Positions 45,201 to 49,757 of a stretch of DNA of 49,757 nt are shown here, piece after piece. Source of the DNA: Stutzerimonas stutzeri (GTDB lineage Bacteria > Pseudomonadota > Gammaproteobacteria > Pseudomonadales > Pseudomonadaceae). Each line of letters opens with the position of its first letter. Within the stretch, counting starts at the first letter, position 1. Below the pieces are notes generated by a model. The model searched no databases and was not told the origin of the DNA. It worked only from the letters and a program-made list of their open reading frames with translations. Location of the stretch: contig NZ_JXXD01000024.1 in assembly GCF_000935215.1 (NCBI RefSeq), positions 1 through 49,757 of the forward strand, in the 5' to 3' direction. A program made the position numbers and the translations under genes.

Positions 45201-47828
45201 CAGATGGCTTTGCGCACTGACGCCACTGCGGGACGGCAACAGCGTGAAGCACAGAGGCAGGAAACCGGGAATCGCCAGCGCTCCGAGCACCAGCAAGGTG
45301 CCGATCAGGGCCGCCGGCAGCGACAGCATCCAGCACAGGGCCAGTGCCAGCAGACTCAGCGGTGCCAGCAGCGAGCGGCGCAGGTTGTCGAGCATCTTGA
45401 AGCGCCCGATGATGGGCAATGCCTGGGGGCCGCGGCGCGCGCCGAATATCCACGGCAGCAGCTGCCAGTCGCCGCGGGTCCAGCGGTGCTGGCGCTTGCC
45501 CGATACGTCGTAGCGCGAGGGAAACTCTTCCACCACCTCGACGTCGGTCGCCAGTCCCGCACGGGCAAACACACCCTCGAACAGATCGTGGCTGAGCATG
45601 CTGTTTTCCGGCACTCGTCCGGCCAGCGCTGCCTCGAAGGCGTCAATGTCGTAGATGCCTTTGCCGGTGTAGGAGCCTTCGCCAAACAGATCCTGATAGA
45701 CGTCGGATACGGCGGCGGCATAGGGGTCCATGCCGCCGGGGCTGGAGAACACCCGTTGATAGAAGGAGCCTTCGCGGCCCACGGGCAGCGACGGCGTGAC
45801 ACGCGGCTGAAGAATCGCGTAGCCATTGATCACCCGCTGTTCGGGTACGCTGAATCGCGGCCGATTCAGCGGGTGCGCCATCTTGCCGATCAGGCGCATG
45901 GCGGCATCACGCGGCAGGCGCGTGTCCGCGTCCAGGGTGATCACGTAACGCACATCCGCGGGAATCCGCTGCGTACAGCCGGCCAGGGACATGTAACTGG
46001 TATCGGTCGCGCCACGTAACAGCTGGTTCAGCTCATGCAGTTTGCCGCGCTTGCGCTCCCAGCCCATCCAGCAGCCTTCGCTGGGGTTGTACTGCCGGCG
46101 CCGATGCAGAATCAGGAAACGGCTGCCGCCGGGCGCCGGGCCGTAGCGCTGGTTGAGTCGCGCGATGGCATCGACCGCGACCTCCAGCAGCCGGGCGTCG
46201 CTGTCGAGAGTTTCCTGGTCGGCGTCCAGGCCATCGGTGAGCAGGGCGAAGGTGAGGTCGCCCCCGGCGCCGGCCAGGTGATGCACTTCGATTCGCTCGA
46301 TCTGTTCCAGCAGGTCCGCTTCATTGGTCAGCAGCGTCGGCACCGCGACCAGGGTGCGCATCGACTGCGGCACACCGGCGGTGAGGTCCAGGCCCGGCAG
46401 CGTGCTGGCACCGAAACGCCAGGTGACCACGCGGTTGACCAGCGCCGAGGCCAGGTCCGTGATCGGCAGAAAGGCGACCAGAGCCAGCAGCGCGAGCCAG
46501 CCCGCGCCCACGCCAGCGCCGCCCATGGCCTGCAGCCCGAGGGACAGCAGCAGGGTGGTAACCAGGAGGATGGCGCCAACATAGCCGACGATGCCCAGCT
46601 GCACGTGAAAACGGCTCAGGCGCAGCCCCAGTGGTGGGCGGAAGCCGAGGCTGCGTTCGAGACCGAGACGGCCTTCGCCAATCAGGTGGTAGCCGGGGTC
46701 GGCCACGCGCTCGTCGTCGGCGATGTCACGGCTAGGTGCGGCGTTGGCGGCGTTGGCGGCGTCCAGCGCGGCGCCGGCTATCTCCAGTTCGCTGGCGCTG
46801 GAACCGCGTGCCAGTTGCTCGATGGCACTGCGATAGAGGTTGCGTGTCGGGAAGTCCATGGCGGCAAAGGCACTGCCGCCGCGCAGCCGCTCATCCACCA
46901 GGCTGACGTCTTCGAACAGCTCGGTCCAGTCGATATCGGAGATCAACCGCATGCTGGTGATGACGTTACGCACGCTGACGTTGGAGGCGCCCTGACGCTG
47001 CTGCGAGTGCTGTACCACCTGTTCGATGGAGGTGTCCTGGCGGCCCAGCTGTTCTTCCAGCCAGCCCAGTGACGGCGTGGTGCGCGGGTCCTGGTCGCGC
47101 AAGCGCTTGGCCAGTTCCGCGGCGAAGACCTCGGACAACGGCGCCGTGCCACGCGCGGCAATTTCATCGTCCAGCGCCTTTTCCGGCGAGCTGGCCGAGA
47201 GCAGCCGGTTGGCCATCTCGTCGGCGGCCATTCGGGTTGCCCGGCCATCGGTGATCTGATCGCTCAGACGACGCAGGTTCTCGATCAGGACGATGCGCAG
47301 GGTAATGGCCACGGCCCACAGCTCGCCGATCGTCAGCGGCTGGACCTGCTGGTAGGCATTGATGAAACGGCGCAGGGTCTCGGGATCGAAATGACTGTCG
47401 GTATGGGCCACGAACGCCCAGGCCAGGCCGAAGATGCGGGGATAGCCCACAAAAGGCCCGTCAGCCAGCTTGGGCAGTTGGCGGTAGAAGCCTGGCGGCA
47501 GGTCGTCGCGAATCTCGCGGATCTGCGCCTCGACCAGGTGGTAGTTGTCCAGCAGCCACTCTGCGGCGGGTACCACGCTGCGACCACTTTCCAGCTCGGC
47601 GGCGCTGGCGCGGTAAGCCGCCAGCAGCACCGTCGCGTTGTCGTTCAAGCGCGCGTGCAGCGGCAGCACAGCCCGAGGGCGAGGGGTGACCGGCTGGGCG
47701 GCGGCCAGGCTCCGGGCGTGATGCTCGAGCCGCTCCGGGCCGAACAACTCGTCGCGAACGGGAGCGAGATCGCTCCAGACGGGCGAACGCTGATGGCGCC
47801 CGAGGATGTGACGGAAAACTGAGGTCAT
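39279..47828 (-). CDS. ndvB: cyclic beta-1,2-glucan synthase
   Basis: A 2849-residue inner-membrane enzyme, close to the size of Agrobacterium ChvB and Brucella Cgs (about 2830-2870). Order: a soluble N terminus; membrane segments at about 410-465; a GT84 glycosyltransferase with VITLDADTRLP (about 630) and QHRWTRGDWQL (about 785); more membrane segments at about 820-860 and 945-990; a glycoamylase-like domain near 1340; two carbohydrate-binding beta domains; and a C-terminal GH94 phosphorylase domain with GGGDWNDGMNRVG (about 2525) holding the catalytic Asp. It builds and cyclises osmoregulated periplasmic beta-1,2-glucan from UDP-glucose and trims its length. The start at 47828 is the first ATG with family-like sequence. 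No exporter gene (ndvA/chvA type) is in the window. Confidence 0.93.
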   Translation of the reverse strand: MTSVFRHILGRHQRSPVWSDLAPVRDELFGPERLEHHARSLAAAQPVTPRPRAVLPLHARLNDNATVLLAAYRASAAELESGRSVVPAAEWLLDNYHLVEAQIREIRDDLPPGFYRQLPKLADGPFVGYPRIFGLAWAFVAHTDSHFDPETLRRFINAYQQVQPLTIGELWAVAITLRIVLIENLRRLSDQITDGRATRMAADEMANRLLSASSPEKALDDEIAARGTAPLSEVFAAELAKRLRDQDPRTTPSLGWLEEQLGRQDTSIEQVVQHSQQRQGASNVSVRNVITSMRLISDIDWTELFEDVSLVDERLRGGSAFAAMDFPTRNLYRSAIEQLARGSSASELEIAGAALDAANAANAAPSRDIADDERVADPGYHLIGEGRLGLERSLGFRPPLGLRLSRFHVQLGIVGYVGAILLVTTLLLSLGLQAMGGAGVGAGWLALLALVAFLPITDLASALVNRVVTWRFGASTLPGLDLTAGVPQSMRTLVAVPTLLTNEADLLEQIERIEVHHLAGAGGDLTFALLTDGLDADQETLDSDARLLEVAVDAIARLNQRYGPAPGGSRFLILHRRRQYNPSEGCWMGWERKRGKLHELNQLLRGATDTSYMSLAGCTQRIPADVRYVITLDADTRLPRDAAMRLIGKMAHPLNRPRFSVPEQRVINGYAILQPRVTPSLPVGREGSFYQRVFSSPGGMDPYAAAVSDVYQDLFGEGSYTGKGIYDIDAFEAALAGRVPENSMLSHDLFEGVFARAGLATDVEVVEEFPSRYDVSGKRQHRWTRGDWQLLPWIFGARRGPQALPIIGRFKMLDNLRRSLLAPLSLLALALCWMLSLPAALIGTLLVLGALAIPGFLPLCFTLLPSRSGVSAQSHLHRLLGDLRMAASQTLLNLAFLPDQAWRMSDAIIRTLSRLYATRSHLLEWTTAAQSAISPRLKLSGFYRGMAGGTVLGVGVALLALLVAPGSWPLVLPFALLWLGAPALALWASRSPRVAPSQKLAEADAQELRLIARCTWRFFETFVTPADNMLPPDNFQEEPKPVVARRTSPTNMGLYLLSTVTARDFGWAGTLQTLERMETTLDSMSRLQRHRGHFFNWYATEDMRALEPAYVSAVDSGNLAGHLIALANACEEWLDQPQVPHARQGLHDNLILARQAIAALPAANGERGQPLLGVLDEIATQIGDAQALDTRSATLRQLAEKAVRVTQEISPSATDDEDAQALHFWINALCQTLAEHARDRQLSTESLAAMQARLRGVAASAREMALDMDFAFLLDPERKLLSIGYGLADNSLDPSCYDLLASEARLASLFAIAKGDVTTRHWFRLGRTATPLGNASALISWSGSMFEYLMPSLVMRAPAGSLLEQTNRLVVQRQQEYGNDHHAPWGVSESAYNARDMEFTYQYSNFGVPGLGLKRGLAENLVIAPYATGLATMVDATGAQANFRRMTEMGALGRYGFFEALDFTPTRLPDGQAFVIVRNYMAHHQGMTIVAIANTLQDGQMRARFHREPMIQACELLLQERMPRDVAIAHPRAEEVKIRAVEGGGDPQSLRRLKGSAAGSAPVTHLLSNGRYAVMLTAAGAGYSRWRDLAITRWREDVSRDDYGSFVFLRDTEDGRVWPAGGQPLGSDALSHEVIFGEDHAEFIRHDLDLTTTMDVLVSGEDDSEVRRVSLANSGREARDIELTSYSEVVLTTPATDNAHQAFAKLFVVTDYLPEFGALTATRRLRSEGEQPIWAAHFAVVEGEILSDPQYETDRARFIGQRPSVAAAAVVAEGQPLSNSVGTVLDPIFSLKYRVRVAPGKVARVAFWTLVADSRDELLSLIEKHHDRSAYDRVKTLAWTQAQVQLRHLDIKPAEAADFQRLAAPILYADPKFRAPSAAIIQGAGAQSGLWPHAISGDLPIVLLRIDDIQDIAQVRQLLGAHEYWRMKRLAVDLVILNEHASSYLQDLQIAIETAVRSSQSRPRFGAELAQGSVYMLRADLLSGEARALLRSVARVALIARRGPIDKQLANTLLPGDTVAAHFATPPSRPVVAAPGPTGSELAQGLEFFNGLGGFDKDGREYVTLLESGSTTPAPWINVIANPRFGFQVSAQGSGYTWAENSRENQLTPWSNDPVTDPCGEAFYVRDERSGALFSPTAQPIRDDGLYVARHGHGYSRFEHQAEGIALDLLQYVALGDPIKISRLTLRNLSSEPRRLSVTSYSEWVLGTARGASGPFIVTQRDASSGLLLAHNPWSSAFPGRISFADLGGRQTAWTADRSEFLGRNSGPATPAALLTGKPLSASVGAGMDPCAALQCGVQLAPGESVEIVAFLGQCASADEARALVERYRQADLDAVLREVTDHWHRALGSVQVKTPDRAMDIMLNGWLLYQTLACRIWARSAFYQASGAYGFRDQLQDGMALTFSQPEATRSHILRAASRQFPEGDVQHWWLPHSGQGVRTRISDDRVWLAFATATYVQVSGDAAILEEPVSFLEGPLLKPGEHDAFFQPMIADEAASLFEHCARGLDQCLELTGELGFPLIGGGDWNDGMNRVGEHGKGESVWLGWLLLRTIELFAPLAEQRGSVAGAQRAERWREHALALADSLEEKAWDGEWYRRATFDDGTWLGSKDSDECRIDSIAQSWAVLSGAADPARAKQAMASVQHHLIREHDGLALLFTPPFDKTPKEPGYIKGYPAGLRENGGQYSHAAMWAMLAFAKLGDGDAACGMFKLLNPINHALTPKESQRYKVEPYVVAADVYGVAPHNGRGGWTWYTGAAGWMYRAGVEGILGIRREGEWLIVDPCISSHWPAFEATITMGETRYAIRVENPGQANRGIQHARLDEGPLDCMNGYVRLALDGGQHQVVLTL

Positions 47829-48206
47829 GAGCGCCTGTCCGACTAGCGGAGATAGGGGAACAGGCGTTAGTGCGCCGGCTCCTGTCGGGAGGAACCACGG
47901 CGGCAAGCTTTCGGAACAACGGGAAACCGATTGCCGGTTTCTGCCAAATCGCCGTACGGCCTCTTGCATGCACCAGACCGCGTGGCGGTATGGCAGAGGC
48001 TTCAAGAATCGGCGAGCCATGAAAGCGGAGGGCCCTTCGGCCACTCCGTTTGCAGGAAGAATGCTGTCGCAGCAATTGCTCCACGATACAGCATAGGCAC
48101 TTTTATTGTCGGTGCTTCGCCGCCTGGCCCTCAGGCGCGATCGGCATGCCGGCTCTGGCGAATCAAGGGGGCGAGACCGGTTCGGGCGAGGCTTGTGTTG
48201 CCCCTG
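47829..48206. other. 378-base gap upstream of ndvB
   Basis: The gap should contain the ndvB promoter. Open frames here overlap the neighbours in other frames and show no family features. I see no clear repeat, RNA or operator. Confidence 0.4.
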
Positions 48207-48608
48207 TCAAAGCCCACCCAGCAGGTCGTGCGCATCGAGCAGGCGCCAGGCGATTTCCGGCTGTTTCTCCAGCCCGCGGCGTACGGCGGCGGCGATGGCG
48301 GGGCGGGTCTTGCGGCAGAGACCGGGCTGCTCGGCGAACTCGATGGCGATGCCGCGCATGCTGCGCACTTCGTTGTGCCCGGGGGCGACGGTCATGCGGA
48401 TGCCGAGCTGGTCGAGCATGCGTTTCTGCACGCGCTCGAGATCGTCCAGGCTCTGCACGTTTTCCAGACGTTCGAGCAGGCGGCGTTCCTCGTGACGGGT
48501 CAGCATGAGAATGCGCACGTCGGCGCCGGCTGTTTCCAGCAGCTCGTCACGCCGGCAGGTGCAGGTGCCGGGCGGGCAGGATGGGCGGAGCGGCGGCAGG
48601 CTATTCAT
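48207..48608 (-). CDS. unknown protein with CPPGTCTC motif
   Basis: A 133-residue protein. It begins MNSLPPLRPSCPPGTCTCRR, with three closely spaced cysteines (10, 16 and 18), followed by helices with RHEERRLLERLENVQSLDDL and a C-terminal RLLDAHDLLGGL. The cysteine cluster could bind a metal. I do not recognise the family; it resembles conserved hypothetical proteins of pseudomonads. It is divergent from the CAP-domain gene. Confidence 0.65.
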   Translation of the reverse strand: MNSLPPLRPSCPPGTCTCRRDELLETAGADVRILMLTRHEERRLLERLENVQSLDDLERVQKRMLDQLGIRMTVAPGHNEVRSMRGIAIEFAEQPGLCRKTRPAIAAAVRRGLEKQPEIAWRLLDAHDLLGGL

Positions 48609-48761
48609 GGCTTTCGATCATAGCCAAGCCGGCGCAATGCGCACAGCCAGTGGCGTTGTGCCTGCGCGGAGATGACAAGTGTGGCAGCGTCGCGCACCAT
48701 GGCGCTTCATTTCTGCGCCGGGTGCGCCTCGTTCCGTCAGGGATTTAGCTGGAGAACTGTC

Positions 48762-49598
48762 ATGCGTGTTCTGTCATCCGTCCTGCTGATCGCAACCTTG
48801 TGCGTTGCTGGCGCTGCTGTGGCCGAGGAGGCCCGCCTGGTCGAGGCGATCAATGCCTACCGTGGTGAAGTGCAGCGCTGTGGCGACAAGGCGAGCGAAG
48901 AGCTGCCGCCGCTTACCGCCGATTCGCGCCTGAATCTGCCGGTCGATAGTGCGGGTGATTTGCAGCAGGCGCTGTCCCGCGCGGGCTATCCGATGGTAAC
49001 CGTGCAGGCGATCACCCTGTCCGGCCCGCGGGATGCCCAGGCGGCGATGCAGGCGCTGCGCGAGAGCTTCTGTCGGGTGATCCTCGACCCGCAGTTCGCC
49101 GATATCGGTGTGAGCCGCAACGACCGTGACTGGCGCATCGTGGTGGCGCGGCCGTTGCTCGATGGTCGGCTGGGTGACTGGCAGGCCGAAGGGCAGAAGC
49201 TGCTGGAGCAGATCAACGCCGCCCGTGCCACCGCTCGCCGTTGCGGCAAGCAGGACTTCGCTGCAGCCGGGCCGCTCAGCTGGAACGAGACGCTGGGCAG
49301 CACCGCCGAAGCCCACAGCCGGGCCATGGCCAACGGCAACTTCTTCAGCCATCTGAGCGAAGATGGCCGCACCCCCGGCGACCGCGCCGAGCTGGCGGGT
49401 TACGCCGGCAGGCAGGTTGGCGAGAACATTGCCGCGGCGCTGCCGACTGCCCGCAAGGTGCTGGACGGCTGGCTGGCCAGCCCCGGTCATTGCGCCAATC
49501 TGATGAATCCGCAGTTCAGCGAGCTTGGCGCGGCCTACGCGGTCGATCCGCAGAGCGACGCGGCCATCTACTGGACGGCGATGTTCGGCGCGCCTTGA
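48762..49598 (+). CDS. secreted protein with tandem CAP domains
   Basis: A 278-residue exported protein with a signal peptide (1-21, ending AVA). The C-terminal half (about 142-278) is an intact CAP/SCP domain: AEAHSRAM (H185), VGENIAAAL (E221), SPGHCANLMNPQFSELG (H243). The N-terminal half (about 24-133) repeats the same pattern, with LVEAINAYRGEVQRCGD matching LLEQINAARATARRCGK, and SFCRVILDPQFADIG matching GHCANLMNPQFSELG, but lacks the cavity histidines and the GEN motif. CAP proteins bind lipids or act in the envelope; function here is unknown. The start at 48762 has GGAGAAC upstream. Confidence 0.88.
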   Translation: MRVLSSVLLIATLCVAGAAVAEEARLVEAINAYRGEVQRCGDKASEELPPLTADSRLNLPVDSAGDLQQALSRAGYPMVTVQAITLSGPRDAQAAMQALRESFCRVILDPQFADIGVSRNDRDWRIVVARPLLDGRLGDWQAEGQKLLEQINAARATARRCGKQDFAAAGPLSWNETLGSTAEAHSRAMANGNFFSHLSEDGRTPGDRAELAGYAGRQVGENIAAALPTARKVLDGWLASPGHCANLMNPQFSELGAAYAVDPQSDAAIYWTAMFGAP

Positions 49599-49701
49599 GC
49601 AGTCGTTCAGCGACCACCGCCAAGCCGCTTTCGGCTCGACTGTTGAGCGATCCGGCCGAGCGCGCTGTCAGACGAACCTGTTCCCATCACCAGGGTTGCC
49701 C

Positions 49702-49757
49702 TTGACCGATATCCCTACCCCCGAGCAACTGCCCGCCGTGCTGGCGGGCCCGCTATT
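49702..49757 (+). CDS. start of a gene cut by the window edge
   Basis: A TTG at 49702 opens a frame reading LTDIPTPEQLPAVLAGPL to the end of the window. The Pro-rich start ending PAVLAGPL resembles the N terminus of PhoD-like alkaline phosphatase family proteins that I recall from pseudomonads, but 18 codons are too few to be sure. The ribosome-binding site (CAGGG) is weak. Confidence 0.35.
   Translation, partial: MTDIPTPEQLPAVLAGPL

Noticed and set aside
1-49757. CRISPR array, prophage or complete insertion sequence
   Set aside because: No regularly spaced repeats, integrase, transposase or phage structural genes were seen on either strand.

Overview
The window is high-GC chromosomal DNA from a gammaproteobacterium of the Pseudomonas / Stutzerimonas (P. 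stutzeri) group. Gene content and order point there: a glpF-glpK-glpR-glpD cluster on one strand, paired DUF3597 genes, a ZapA gene preceded by a ZapB-like partner, a SUV3-like helicase and an E. coli-type Dgt. No rRNA, tRNA, CRISPR array, prophage or complete insertion sequence is visible. Species assignment is inference.

Layout. 1-3.2 kb: a 45-residue acidic protein, a GNAT-Nudix fusion and a sodium:solute symporter. 3.2-4.0 kb: an AT-richer patch with an outer-membrane protein gene that carries a frameshift. 4.1-5.4 kb: the most interesting locus, a tight two-gene unit of a divergent HAM1/ITPase-like protein and a SIR2-like NADase-type protein, resembling the KomB-KomC part of the Kongming anti-phage system but with no deaminase partner visible. 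5.6-12 kb: truncated haemoglobin, universal stress protein, YajD nuclease, YebC-family regulator, EamA exporter, small proteins, a palindromic MITE-like element, a MOSC protein and dGTPase. 12-18.5 kb: AmtB behind a good sigma-54 promoter, a 2-hydroxyacid dehydrogenase, DUF2789, two DUF3597 paralogues, an inositol-monophosphatase-family enzyme, a ribosome-hibernation protein and a SpoIIAA-like protein.

18.8-27.7 kb: a PilJ-type chemoreceptor, PpiC, the ZapB-like/ZapA pair, then the glycerol regulon glpF-glpK-glpR-glpD (all minus strand) with GlpR-type palindromes at three promoters, and a DUF1275 membrane protein. 27.7-39 kb: SUV3-like helicase, a lipoprotein gene with two frameshifts, a voltage-gated-type potassium channel, DUF72, stress-type and SDR proteins, a SotB-like efflux pump, an unknown membrane protein, the RlhA-type U32 protein and a DUF2846 lipoprotein. 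39.3-47.8 kb: one 8.5-kb gene for a cyclic beta-1,2-glucan synthase. The window closes with a Cys-motif unknown, a tandem CAP-domain secreted protein and the first codons of another gene.

Most of the window is core metabolism and stress physiology. The accessory signals are the HAM1-SIR2 pair and its lower-GC surroundings, the palindromic element at 9.2 kb and the giant glucan synthase. All calls rest on reading the sequence and remembered family motifs; no search was run.
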